From contig CAYMFM010000013.1 of assembly GCA_964389685.1 (NCBI GenBank), positions 1 to 64,000 on the forward strand: a DNA stretch of 64,000 nucleotides. The letters are read 5' to 3'. The stretch comes from G020353115 sp964389685. GTDB lineage: Bacteria; Bacteroidota; Bacteroidia; Bacteroidales; VadinHA17. Below are positions 50,177 to 59,441 of the stretch, one piece after another. Made by a program: the position numbers and the translations under genes. Within the stretch, counting starts at the first letter, position 1; each line of letters starts with the position of its first letter. Below the pieces are notes generated by a model. That model saw nothing but the letters and a program-made list of their open reading frames with translations, made no database searches and was not told the origin of the DNA.

Positions 50177-50677
50177 GTGAAGAAGATCGGTCTTTTATCG
50201 GATACACATGGTTATCTTGACCCTTCCCTGGAGGAATTTTTCTCTGACTGTGATGAAGTATGGCACGCGGGTGATATCGGGAATCAGGAAATATGTGACA
50301 GGTTCGAAGCGCGGCAAATCTTCCGGGCAGTGTACGGTAACATTGACGGAACGGCGATCAGAAAAAAATTCCCGGAACACCTTCGTTTCTTCTGCGAGGA
50401 TGTTGATGTCTGGATTACCCATATTGGGGGATACCCGGATAAGTATGACCAATCCATACGTGATGCCATTCGAAAAGGTCCGCCCATGCTTTTTATTTCA
50501 GGACATTCCCACATCCTTAAGGTAATGTATGATAAAAAGCTAAAGCTTCTGCATATCAATCCCGGGGCAGCAGGTAAATCGGGACTGCACAAAAAGATCA
50601 CGGCAGTGCGCTTTGTGATCGACGGAACGGAGATCAAAGAGTTGGAGGTATTGGAGAAAGAACGATCTGTCCCGTAG
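50177..50677 (+). CDS. YfcE/MJ0936-type metallophosphoesterase
   Basis: Calcineurin-like phosphodiesterase of 166 residues with all metal motifs: LLSDTHGYL near residue 6, HAGDIGN near 31, VYGNIDG near 54 and ISGHSHI near 100. Substrate unknown; family members hydrolyse phosphodiesters with Mn2+ or similar metals. The start is GTG at 50177, divergent from rsmE. The stop codon TAG forms the loop of a TCCC-GTA-GGGA hairpin belonging to the downstream repeat. Confidence 0.9.
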   Translation: MKKIGLLSDTHGYLDPSLEEFFSDCDEVWHAGDIGNQEICDRFEARQIFRAVYGNIDGTAIRKKFPEHLRFFCEDVDVWITHIGGYPDKYDQSIRDAIRKGPPMLFISGHSHILKVMYDKKLKLLHINPGAAGKSGLHKKITAVRFVIDGTEIKELEVLEKERSVP

Positions 50678-50870
50678 GGATGTGCCTTCGGTATAACATC
50701 CGCCGTAGGCGTACCTATGGCACATCATTCAACATCCAATTTTAAATTCGAAAAATGTACTACGTTTTTGCATGAATAATGCGGGATAACTCTGCACCCT
50801 GAACTCCATCATCCATCATCCTTAATCCATCATCCTTAATCCATCATCCTTCATCTCCCTTTCTTCGCCA
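50670..50870. repeat. Hairpin repeat plus GATGAAGGATG-type repeat between convergent genes
   Basis: TCCC-GTA-GGGA (50670-50680), an outer stem GATGTGCC (50679-50686) / GGCACATC (50719-50726) enclosing CGCC-GTA-GGCG (50701-50711), then GAGTTCAGGGTGCAGAGTT and GATGATGGATTAAG tandem units on the minus strand (50797-50855). The units run into the 3' end of the 1507-residue protein gene. The composition repeats that at 4601-4660. Confidence 0.75.
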
Positions 50871-53800
50871 GCAGATTCCCTTCTGAATCGACTCAGGAAC
50901 GAATTGAGTTTTTGGGCGACAGCGACCATATAGATATAGGATGTCTCCCCGCTTCTCACCTTTAAGCGTCGCTGGTTTTCATTTAAGCTGGTCAACAGGG
51001 CGTTATACTCTTTGTTTGATGAGCTACTTTGCAGCACACCTCTGGAGTAGCTGAAGTAATACCAGGTGTTATCATCCATTTCCAGGTAGACATCAAACAG
51101 GTCTCCACTTCGTTTTTTCTGTATTTCCAGGTGCCCATCAACCATTACATTCAACTGGGTATTCAGGATGTTCCCGATGCCTATCTTACCGACAGAGCGG
51201 TAGGAACTGGTAGCGTCATTCCATACCAGGTTAACGTGGGTCAGCAGAATATTGAATTGCAATTCAGGGGGCAGTTGGCTCACCCTGCCATAGAGATTAG
51301 TCTCTTCCCTGAGGGCTCTTGCTTTCTCCTTCCCGATAATCTCTTCTATGCCTTTTCTATAGCTGGATGTCCCAAGGTCAGCTCCTTCAAGAGTTGGCAT
51401 TGCGTCAATTTCATTTACCATCATGGCAAATGCTTCCGGGAGGAAAAAGAAATTGAGCCCTATGATCAACTCCAGCTGGGATACATTGGATATAATGTTT
51501 TGGGTGACGTTACCCACAGTGGTCATCGAGAGTTGACCATATTCAACAGCAAGATTCAGTTTTCCCTCTCCATATAATTCACAAGAGTTCGTGTTGAATG
51601 TAATGAAATTTCCGGTGTTGTTTTCATCAGCCAGCTTCTCACGGCTACCAATTTTATATTTACCTGAACCCTTATCGAAAAAGATAAAACCTTCGGCGGT
51701 TGATATGGGATTATCACTGTAAGTCTTCCGTCTTGAGAGCAGTGTAGAATAGATGTGCGTGGAGTCGTTACTGATGAAGTGACCGTTGAATATGCGGTTA
51801 TTGTTTATGTCTCTGGGTTCTGTAGGAACCGGAATCATGACGTTGTCGGGGTCAATTTTTGCTGTGAATTTTATGTGCCTTCGTTCCAGGTTTTCACAGT
51901 CATGTATAACCCGTGCCCCACCCGTAAAGGTTAGGAATTCTTTTTCGGCATCGAGGCTAACATCACCGATGTATTCAAAAGCCGGGTTCAGGGTAAAATT
52001 TTCCGATTCGATGATACTGCCCTGGGCAGTGGTAGATCCCGATTCATTTACCCGGATGTTATCGAATTCGATCATTTGTGCGGTCTCGTTTTCATCGATG
52101 TAGTTATACTTCCCCGAGGCAGTATAATCGTTTTTGTTCAGAATATTGACACTGGCCGAATGAATCCTGTGTTTCTGACTTGCCATGATAATTGCATTCT
52201 CAAGGGTTCTGATCTGTGCCCGGTTTTCAATATTCACTTTTCCTTCATATGGAAAAACGAGTGCGTCGGCCACTTCGATGAAATTCACATTATATGCCGT
52301 GATGAGATTTTCTCTCAGGTTAAAAACAGCTGAATCGGTAACAAATCCCAGGGAATCATGTCTGGGATTGATGGACACAAAGGTTGGCTGTTCAAGCCTG
52401 GCATCCATCAGCCGGAGGGAGTCCTCTTCGGGTATCATTTCCCTGGGACGTTTCTCTTTTGTTCCCATTGCCACTTCTTCCACTTCCATATTCCAGTTAA
52501 AATAATTCAGGGTGCTTACGTATTCATTTTCGGGGAATTTTATAAGAGCGGAATCCTCATTGGATGAGAATAGTCCCTTACTCTTCTGGAAATCTATTTG
52601 AGAGCTTACATTTTCGGCAATAAAGGAGTAGCCATCGGTCCGCATTGATTTCAGGAAGAAATCAGCCGTATCGGTATCAATGGTATTCTTAGCGTAATTG
52701 AAATTTTTTGCAGTCAGGTTTGCATCCGGCATAATCATCGTCCCGGAACCTGTCAACCCGGATGGACTCATCCGGATTGAGCCATCAAGGCCGGTCCCTT
52801 CGTTAAACATGGTGATGTTTTTATCGATCTTTTCAGCAAACCACTCATCGTCATTTGGATACCACTTTACGGCCAGGTTATCAGCCAGGACCATGGGGAA
52901 CAGATCACTGGTTTCTGATTCGGTTACCTGAAATTCAGTGGCTGTTGCATGCATGGAATCGGGATAGAACATAAAATTTTCCGATAGTGTAGTGGAATTG
53001 AGATAGGTAAGTTTCCCTTTTCCCTTCAAACCTTTGTTGCTCATGTTAACATTATCGTAGAACATGCCCTTTCCACCGTAGACTGAAATTCCTTCTTCCG
53101 GAACGACCATCTTAAACCCAAGTGAATTGTCCTCCTGTACCGTGAGGGTCTGGGTTATGGTCGGAAACACATTCCCGCTTGTGAACCGACCCTCGAAGGC
53201 AACATCCTCTTTCGAAAATTTGTCAAGACTGTAAACGGTGTAGGGTTCCAGCTCGAAATAGAAGCTCTCACTGGGATAGATACTATCCAGGTTAGATGCA
53301 TTCTCGTAGTATACGTAAGATTTTTCTTTGCTCTGGAAAATAGGATATTCAGGGAAACTGGTCAGTCCTGATTTGTTTTGTGGATCGTCAATCAGGAGAT
53401 CCCCTGTCACTTCTTCAATGATATTCTCGATATCTAAAATATAGGGATTACCATACCGGTCATGCTCTTCTCCCTGTATGGCTATGCTTAAGGAATCGAT
53501 GTTATTGAGGTTGATCTTGAAGGTATCATAGTCAAAAGCAAAATCCTCTCCGAAAAAAGTAAATAATCCGGCCTGGATCTTCCCGTCAAAATTGAAATTC
53601 CTGTTTTTCTTCAGGATAATTTTTTCACCCCTGGGGTAAATTGCTACATTCTGGGAATCGCTGATGTGGATTTCCGGCACACCATTAATGGTCAGTTCCA
53701 TGGTCCGCAGATCGAGTGAAGCATTTTCAAGAGGAGCAGTGGTATTTGAAACAAAATCGATGACATCATAATCAATCTTCCCGGCAAAGGCATCCAGGTA

Positions 53801-55345
53801 ATCAAACAGTTTTTCCCTCAAGGTCACTTCGCCGGATTCTTCGTCGAAATAGACAAATCCGTCGGTTGATAATCGGATACACAACTGTATTATTTGGGAT
53901 GTAGGTTTTTCCAGGATTCTTGCCAGTTCCTCAACGGGAAACTCGTCGGAGTAGTAATATTCACCAAATTTCTTCAGGATAGCCAGCGGGTGGTTTTCAT
54001 CCAGTGCCTGGATCCTGTAGAAATAATTTTCATTAAAAAAATTGTTCGATTCAAAGGTTGCCTGTCCAATGGCTGCCCCTCTTTGCATGGTGAATTTGAT
54101 CGTGGGCTCGTCAATTTCCCATGACAGCAGTTCAAAATCCATATCGAGGTTGTGATAGGAGCTATAATAGGGAGTTTGCATCATAATATCGTCAGTCCGG
54201 TAGAGCGATAATTCCCGATCTTCAACATTGTAGCTCAAGGCTATCCTGGGGTGATAGATTGAATCATCCTGCAGATAGATCGTTATTTCTGTATTGATGC
54301 TGGATACCCGGTCACTCAAAAACACGAAGAATTGGGAACCCACCTTCATGAAGAGGGTATCGTTCCTGTAAAATTTAAGCCAGGCATTTTCCATCTGGTT
54401 ACCGGATCCATTCATTTTGGCTCCCTGCATGGACAGGCCTCCCTCAAAATCCACATTTTCGTAAATGTCTTCGATTACAAACCGTTTTGTATAGGAATTG
54501 AATCGTGGATAGATTGCTTTCTGGGGAGTCGTTACCCTGGTAATTTTGTTTTCAAGTTCACCCAGGAGGGGTTCACTGAAATAATGTGAATTAGTAAAAT
54601 AGACGGAATCAGCCTGGTATTGTGATTTTGTCATATCGATCTTGTAATCAAATAGTTCGGCAAATACATTCGCCTCATCAAAACCCGCTCTGATCCAATT
54701 TACCTTTCCACCTTTCCCTTCCCAGCGCACCGTTACCGGGTTAAAGATTCCGGAGGTCTCTGTAAGTGTGCCGCTGTCCTTCTGAGCATAGCAGATCAAA
54801 TCCGTTTTATCAAATGTAACAAAGATGGTGGAATCAAAATGGAAACGAAAATCATCGGCAGTAGCAATCCACTGTACGGAAGCAGATTGATATAGTGTTT
54901 TTTCAGATAATAGCCAGACAGCGATCTCCAGAAATCGGTCAACTTCTCTGAGTTGTACTTTCCGGTCCCGGATAAGAGAGAGAAGTCCGGATTCCCATGC
55001 ATCATAACTTGCCTGTTCGTGGTTGATTTGTTTGAAGTGAAAGAGGGCTAAAAAATAATTGCTGAAATGAGGTACAGGTCTGGCTTTGCGCGATAAAAAT
55101 GCATTCGAGACCTGAATAATTCGTAATTTCTCTTCTATTGAGAACACACCGGAAAGCCAGAAATGCTGGAAGTTGTTAAGCACCTGTTGTGTCTCTTCAT
55201 TCAGTCTTGTGCCCATATAAAGATTCACTTCCTCAATAAATTTTTCCGGATCTTCAGAAAATGAACTCAGTTGCTGGGAATAGATCACTGAATATCCGGA
55301 TACCAGGATAAGCATCAGTGTGGTTAATAAACATCTTGCCATCAT
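50822..55345 (-). CDS. Very large exported protein of unknown function
   Basis: A 1507-residue protein with a signal peptide (CLLTTLMLILVSGYSVIYSQQ) and no further membrane segments. The first 170 residues are helical; the rest is rich in short beta strands with many Asn, Asp, Gly and aromatic residues (for example GMFYDNVNMSNKGLKGKGKL and GSIRMSPSGLTGSGTMIMPD), suggesting a long repetitive beta structure in the periplasm or on the surface. No known domain is recognised and there is no type IX secretion signal at the end. The last residues (MKDDGLRMMD) are encoded by a GATGATGGATTAAG repeat, so the natural C-terminus was probably elsewhere. Confidence 0.85.
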   Translation of the reverse strand: MMARCLLTTLMLILVSGYSVIYSQQLSSFSEDPEKFIEEVNLYMGTRLNEETQQVLNNFQHFWLSGVFSIEEKLRIIQVSNAFLSRKARPVPHFSNYFLALFHFKQINHEQASYDAWESGLLSLIRDRKVQLREVDRFLEIAVWLLSEKTLYQSASVQWIATADDFRFHFDSTIFVTFDKTDLICYAQKDSGTLTETSGIFNPVTVRWEGKGGKVNWIRAGFDEANVFAELFDYKIDMTKSQYQADSVYFTNSHYFSEPLLGELENKITRVTTPQKAIYPRFNSYTKRFVIEDIYENVDFEGGLSMQGAKMNGSGNQMENAWLKFYRNDTLFMKVGSQFFVFLSDRVSSINTEITIYLQDDSIYHPRIALSYNVEDRELSLYRTDDIMMQTPYYSSYHNLDMDFELLSWEIDEPTIKFTMQRGAAIGQATFESNNFFNENYFYRIQALDENHPLAILKKFGEYYYSDEFPVEELARILEKPTSQIIQLCIRLSTDGFVYFDEESGEVTLREKLFDYLDAFAGKIDYDVIDFVSNTTAPLENASLDLRTMELTINGVPEIHISDSQNVAIYPRGEKIILKKNRNFNFDGKIQAGLFTFFGEDFAFDYDTFKINLNNIDSLSIAIQGEEHDRYGNPYILDIENIIEEVTGDLLIDDPQNKSGLTSFPEYPIFQSKEKSYVYYENASNLDSIYPSESFYFELEPYTVYSLDKFSKEDVAFEGRFTSGNVFPTITQTLTVQEDNSLGFKMVVPEEGISVYGGKGMFYDNVNMSNKGLKGKGKLTYLNSTTLSENFMFYPDSMHATATEFQVTESETSDLFPMVLADNLAVKWYPNDDEWFAEKIDKNITMFNEGTGLDGSIRMSPSGLTGSGTMIMPDANLTAKNFNYAKNTIDTDTADFFLKSMRTDGYSFIAENVSSQIDFQKSKGLFSSNEDSALIKFPENEYVSTLNYFNWNMEVEEVAMGTKEKRPREMIPEEDSLRLMDARLEQPTFVSINPRHDSLGFVTDSAVFNLRENLITAYNVNFIEVADALVFPYEGKVNIENRAQIRTLENAIIMASQKHRIHSASVNILNKNDYTASGKYNYIDENETAQMIEFDNIRVNESGSTTAQGSIIESENFTLNPAFEYIGDVSLDAEKEFLTFTGGARVIHDCENLERRHIKFTAKIDPDNVMIPVPTEPRDINNNRIFNGHFISNDSTHIYSTLLSRRKTYSDNPISTAEGFIFFDKGSGKYKIGSREKLADENNTGNFITFNTNSCELYGEGKLNLAVEYGQLSMTTVGNVTQNIISNVSQLELIIGLNFFFLPEAFAMMVNEIDAMPTLEGADLGTSSYRKGIEEIIGKEKARALREETNLYGRVSQLPPELQFNILLTHVNLVWNDATSSYRSVGKIGIGNILNTQLNVMVDGHLEIQKKRSGDLFDVYLEMDDNTWYYFSYSRGVLQSSSSNKEYNALLTSLNENQRRLKVRSGETSYIYMVAVAQKLNSFLSRFRRESAGEEREMKDDGLRMMD

Positions 55346-55411
55346 TCCGATCTTGAAATTATAAATATATGAACACTACTCATGCCATCCAAACAGGATT
55401 TTGTTCAGATA

Positions 55412-55657
55412 TTAACCAATTAGAGATTTTATCAAACGGATCATCAGATTCTCCCTGCAGTTTGCTACTGCATTAGGATCAAGGTCTATGGCTATTATAT
55501 GAGCGGCACCCATTTTTGCTGCCAGAATTGAAAGGATTCCTGTCCCGCAACCAACGTCCAGCATCCTTTTTCCATGCAGGGTATATGCCAGGATCTCTTT
55601 AAGCATGAGGCGGGTAGTCTCATGATGACCTGTACCAAACGTCAGGTTCAGGAGCCT
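55412..55657 (-). pseudogene. prmA: Remnant of ribosomal protein L11 methyltransferase (prmA)
   Basis: Only about 60 codons of the central part remain: LTFGTGHHETTRLML, then GKRMLDVGCGTGILSILAAKMGA and IIAIDLDPNAVANCRENL, which are the PrmA cofactor motifs. Full PrmA has about 270-300 residues; the N-terminal domain and everything after the ENL segment, including the NPPY-type catalytic region, are missing. It directly follows tpiA, the usual neighbour of prmA in Bacteroidota. An open frame continues for 95 codons but its ends do not resemble PrmA. Loss by deletion is inferred; an assembly error is a weaker alternative. Confidence 0.85.
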
Positions 55658-55658
55658 G

Positions 55659-56417
55659 TCAGAAAGAATAAATGATTGAAACAAAATCTTCGGCCACAAG
55701 AGAAGCTCCGCCTATTAATCCGCCATCAACATCCGGATTTTGGAACAACTCACGTGCGTTGGATGGTTTACAGCTTCCTCCATACAGGATCGTCAATTCC
55801 TCTGAAATGGAGCTGCCATATTTTTTATCGACCAGGCCACGTATATACTGATGCATTTCCTGTGCCTGTTCCGGTGTGGCAGTAACCCCAGTACCGATAG
55901 CCCAAACCGGTTCATAGGCGATGATAACCCTGGAAAATTCGGAGTTGTCAAGCGTAAAGAGACCGTTCTCCAGCTGCTTTTGGATCACCTCAAAATGAAT
56001 ACCCTTTTCCCGTTGGTTGAGGATCTCACCACAACAAAAAATTGGATAAAGGTTATTCTTCAGGGCAATGTTTACCTTTTTGTTTAGCATCTTGTCATCT
56101 TCTCCAAAATAGGTCCTCCTTTCCGAATGACCGATGATAACATGAGTTGCACCTGTCGAAGCAACCATTTCGGCAGAAATTTCGCCAGTGAATGCTCCCT
56201 TTTCTTCACTGGCACAGTTTTGAGCTGCCACTGAAATTAGCTGGGAATCAATCATCTTTGTGATATCTGATAAAAAGATAAAGGGAGGGGCAAGGATAGC
56301 GTCAGCTTCTTTTCCACCCTTCATTTTCAGTAATTCATTTATCCTGCCAGCAAGCTCAAGGCCTTCTTTCAGAGAATTGTTCATTTTCCAGTTTCCGGCC
56401 ACAATTTTTTTTCTCAT
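55659..56417 (-). CDS. tpiA: Triose-phosphate isomerase
   Basis: Glycolytic interconversion of dihydroxyacetone phosphate and glyceraldehyde 3-phosphate. The 252-residue TIM barrel has VAGNWKMN near the start (catalytic Lys), IIGHSERRTYFGE with the catalytic His near residue 100, AYEPVWAIGTG with the catalytic Glu near 171, and LYGGSCKPSNA and GLIGGASL at the phosphate site. Normal length. It is followed by the prmA remnant and preceded by the DoxX-family gene. Confidence 0.97.
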   Translation of the reverse strand: MRKKIVAGNWKMNNSLKEGLELAGRINELLKMKGGKEADAILAPPFIFLSDITKMIDSQLISVAAQNCASEEKGAFTGEISAEMVASTGATHVIIGHSERRTYFGEDDKMLNKKVNIALKNNLYPIFCCGEILNQREKGIHFEVIQKQLENGLFTLDNSEFSRVIIAYEPVWAIGTGVTATPEQAQEMHQYIRGLVDKKYGSSISEELTILYGGSCKPSNARELFQNPDVDGGLIGGASLVAEDFVSIIYSF

Positions 56418-56469
56418 GGTTTTAAGGTTACGTTTATAATTATTCGTTCGTTGGCTATTATGATTCAGA

Positions 56470-57720
56470 TCAGATTTTTATTTTGCTTGTCCATGGGATG
56501 TTCCTTCGTATGATTTCAAACAGCGCAATTCCGAGGAATGCCAGCAACAGCAAATTATAACTCCTTGATCTTTCCAGATTTTGTGCATATTTTTCAAGAA
56601 GTTGTGCCAGAAAATGATCGTTCCACTTTTTCGGACCGGGGAAATCCCGATGATGCCACTTACCCATAATGACACCCTCCTTAATCAGCAGAAAACCAGG
56701 GTTAGACCGGATGATGGTTTTCAATGCAGTTTCATCGGTATTGAAAACGTTAAAATTCAGGTTTAATTCCTGCTTCAGGTTATTGACCTCTGACGTTAAG
56801 CTTGATGTCAGTAAATAAAACGGGAAATTGTTCACGGCACAATAAATGGCAAGATCATTTGCTTTTTCCAATCCTTCACGGTTAGCATTTGACATGTTGT
56901 AAGAAACCACCAGGAAAGAGTATTCAGGGTCTGATAATACCTGGTCTGTGACATTGTAACCATCTTGTGAGATGATCTCAAAATCATGAATTGGTGGTGT
57001 GTATCCCTTATTGATAAGAAAGGATTGTTGGTCCACAAATGTCCATGTAGAATCCTGCCACGGAAAATTATCCACGGTAAACTCTTTCTGGATGCCATCC
57101 TTCTCATAGATAAGGATTGTTTCATATTCATCGGTTGCAACTCCTTCAGGAATCTCCATTTTATCAGGAATATAAGCACCGATACTGTAGGGCCTGAAAT
57201 CCAGAAAGGGCAGATGCCGGTAGGAGTATACCGACAGAAAAGTGAACAGCAGGAAGAACGTGCTTAGAATTCCCCATTCAGTAAGTGAGGAATAAACCGG
57301 TTTATACATTTTCCTGGTAAAGAAGACCACCATTACAAAAACCAGGAGAATCAGGTTCTTAAAGAATGTTTCCCAATTGGTAAGTACGATGGCATCGCCA
57401 AAACAACCGCAATCTGATACCGGATTAGTTATTGCCAGAATCAGCGTGAGTGGTGTAAAGAAACCCATGAAGATGAGAACTCCCCAGGCTCCAACTTTAG
57501 GCCTGTATCCAATAAGCAGGGATATTCCAATGGTAAATTCGGTTGCGGAGAGAAGTATTGCCAGGGGTAGTGCAATGGGATTTAGAAAATCAATCCCGAA
57601 AGCAACAAAGTAATCATGAAATTTATAAGTGGATCCGAGCGGGTCAATTCCTTTTACAAAACCGGAAAAAACAAATACAATGCCTACAACGATCCGGCAA
57701 AGAATACGTACTGCTATCAT
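56470..57720 (-). CDS. BT_3928 family DoxX / thioredoxin-like membrane protein
   Basis: A 416-residue protein with an N-terminal DoxX/MauE-like membrane domain (four segments within about residues 5-135, VGIVFVFSGFVKGIDPLGS) that carries the redox-like SDCGCFGDAIVLTNWETF motif, another segment near 145-165, a periplasmic thioredoxin-like domain (about 200-380) without an obvious CxxC, and a C-terminal membrane segment. The layout matches the Bacteroidota BT_3928 family. The function may concern disulfide or quinone redox but is not established. It lies between tmk and tpiA on the same strand. Confidence 0.85.
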   Translation of the reverse strand: MIAVRILCRIVVGIVFVFSGFVKGIDPLGSTYKFHDYFVAFGIDFLNPIALPLAILLSATEFTIGISLLIGYRPKVGAWGVLIFMGFFTPLTLILAITNPVSDCGCFGDAIVLTNWETFFKNLILLVFVMVVFFTRKMYKPVYSSLTEWGILSTFFLLFTFLSVYSYRHLPFLDFRPYSIGAYIPDKMEIPEGVATDEYETILIYEKDGIQKEFTVDNFPWQDSTWTFVDQQSFLINKGYTPPIHDFEIISQDGYNVTDQVLSDPEYSFLVVSYNMSNANREGLEKANDLAIYCAVNNFPFYLLTSSLTSEVNNLKQELNLNFNVFNTDETALKTIIRSNPGFLLIKEGVIMGKWHHRDFPGPKKWNDHFLAQLLEKYAQNLERSRSYNLLLLAFLGIALFEIIRRNIPWTSKIKI

Positions 57721-57745
57721 ACCTTAGATTTCCTCCTTTATGTGA

Positions 57746-58432
57746 TTATACAATATTTTTTTCCTGCAACAAAGCCAGTATTTTATGAAATATCTCCTCC
57801 GGTGGCAGGATGGTTGATCCTTTACCGCAACAGTCGACCACATGAAAACGTGGATTCCGGTTCGCTTCGGAAAGATACACTTCTCTCACTTTTTCCTGGA
57901 ACTGCAGGTTCTCTTCATGAATATCCGGCCTTCCGTTCAAATAATCCCTGTCTCCCCCGGTTCTGATTCTGGTAAGTTTTTCCCTGGTAAACTGAGATGG
58001 GACGTCGAGAAACAGAACAAGATCAGGTTTAGGGATCCTATTGTATTCATATTCAAAGGAGAGGATCCAGTTACGCAACTCTTCCTTATCTTCTGCCTGA
58101 TCCAGCTTTGCACATTGAAACGCAATGTTTGAATCAACATACCGATCAACAATCACCAGGTAATTTCTTTCAATCCAGGATGCAATGGTTGCTGATGCAT
58201 CGGTACGATCACCACCGTATATCAGAGCCACCAGGTATGGATTTACCGAGTGGATATCTCCAAATTCCCCTCTGAGAAAGCGCGCAATCAAACCACCATA
58301 GCAGGGTGCATCGGTCCTCGGGAAATGAAGGTACTCAAAACCGATTTTCATGGTTTCAAGATAATCCTGAAGCAATTTAATCTGGGTTGATTTTCCTGCC
58401 CCATCCAGGCCTTCGATAACAATGAAACTCAT
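57746..58432 (-). CDS. tmk: Thymidylate kinase
   Basis: Phosphorylates dTMP to dTDP. The 228-residue P-loop kinase starts SFIVIEGLDGAGKSTQIKLL (Walker A), has EYLHFPRTDAP, VDRYVDSNIAFQCAKL (the DR(Y/H) motif) and LFLDVPSQFTREKL. Slightly longer than E. coli Tmk (213 residues). The gene is 25 bases upstream of the DoxX-family gene and divergent from folP. Confidence 0.93.
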   Translation of the reverse strand: MSFIVIEGLDGAGKSTQIKLLQDYLETMKIGFEYLHFPRTDAPCYGGLIARFLRGEFGDIHSVNPYLVALIYGGDRTDASATIASWIERNYLVIVDRYVDSNIAFQCAKLDQAEDKEELRNWILSFEYEYNRIPKPDLVLFLDVPSQFTREKLTRIRTGGDRDYLNGRPDIHEENLQFQEKVREVYLSEANRNPRFHVVDCCGKGSTILPPEEIFHKILALLQEKNIV

Positions 58433-58487
58433 GGAATCTATATATCTTTACCGATGTCACTAATCAGAAGAGTTCTCCTGCTTTTAT

Positions 58488-58495
58488 TATTTTTG
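58488..58495 (+). promoter_or_regulatory. Candidate -7 element of folP
   Basis: TATTTTTG matches TAnnTTTG 8/8, 22 bases before the folP start codon. No clear -33. Confidence 0.4.
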
Positions 58496-58517
58496 TAATA
58501 AATAGTAAATCGTAATA

Positions 58518-59387
58518 ATGGATTTTAAAGATACATTTTTTTCGAAAAAGCACACGCTGAATATCCGGGGTAGTTTATTGGATCTCTCACGGCCAACAGT
58601 CATGGGCGTGTTAAACATCACACCCGATTCTTTTTATGACGGAGGAAGATATCAGCGTAACGATCACATTTTGAAGCGCGTAGAAGAGCTTGTTTCAGAA
58701 GGAGCAACCTTCATTGATATCGGCGCTTATTCATCCAGACCGGGTGCCCAGCACCTAACCGAAAAGGAGGAATACAATCGATTAAAACCCGTTGTAACGC
58801 GGATAAGAAAAAAATTTCCGGAAACCATCCTGTCAGTCGATACATTCCGGGCAGGTATTGCCCGTGAGATGGTCAGGGAATATGGGGTGGATATGATCAA
58901 TGATATATCAGCGGGCAGCATGGATGGTGAAATGTTCGATACAGTTGCAGAACTTCATGTTCCATACATTATCATGCACATGAAAGGAACCCCTGCGAAC
59001 ATGCAGGACAATCCGACCTATGAAAATGTTACCCGGGAGATACTGCACTATTTTTCTGAAAAAATTCATGCATTAACCCTTCTCGGGGTTGCAGATATCA
59101 TCGTGGATCCTGGTTTTGGTTTTGGAAAAACCCTCGATCATAATTATGAACTGCTGGCAAATCTCGACTCATTCAACATGATGGAATTACCGGTAATGGC
59201 TGGTCTTTCGAGGAAATCAATGATCTATAAATTCTTTGATACCACTTCGGATAAAGCCTTAAATGGAACCACTGTACTGCATACTATTGCTCTGTTAAAA
59301 GGTGTTGATATTCTCCGGGTGCACGATGTTAAGGAGGCGATGGAGACTATTGCCCTGGTCGAAAAAGTGAGGGAATCACAGAAATGA
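58518..59387 (+). CDS. folP: Dihydropteroate synthase
   Basis: Condenses the pterin diphosphate with p-aminobenzoate in folate synthesis; target of sulfonamides. The 289-residue TIM barrel has MGVLNITPDSFYDGG near residue 29, IDIGAYSSRPGA, NDISAG, IIMHMKGTPANMQ and VDPGFGFGKT near 197, GLSRKSM and RVHDVKEA near the end. Normal length. It is followed after 54 bases by cdaA, a conserved pair in Bacteroidota. Confidence 0.96.
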   Translation: MDFKDTFFSKKHTLNIRGSLLDLSRPTVMGVLNITPDSFYDGGRYQRNDHILKRVEELVSEGATFIDIGAYSSRPGAQHLTEKEEYNRLKPVVTRIRKKFPETILSVDTFRAGIAREMVREYGVDMINDISAGSMDGEMFDTVAELHVPYIIMHMKGTPANMQDNPTYENVTREILHYFSEKIHALTLLGVADIIVDPGFGFGKTLDHNYELLANLDSFNMMELPVMAGLSRKSMIYKFFDTTSDKALNGTTVLHTIALLKGVDILRVHDVKEAMETIALVEKVRESQK

Positions 59388-59413
59388 TGTGGGAAAAGTG
59401 ATCAATTATTTGT

Positions 59414-59421
59414 TACATTTG
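59414..59421 (+). promoter_or_regulatory. Candidate -7 element of cdaA
   Basis: TACATTTG matches TAnnTTTG 8/8 in the folP-cdaA spacer, 20 bases before the cdaA start. It could give cdaA its own transcript. Confidence 0.35.
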
Positions 59422-59441
59422 TTCATCAACTGATTCAATTT

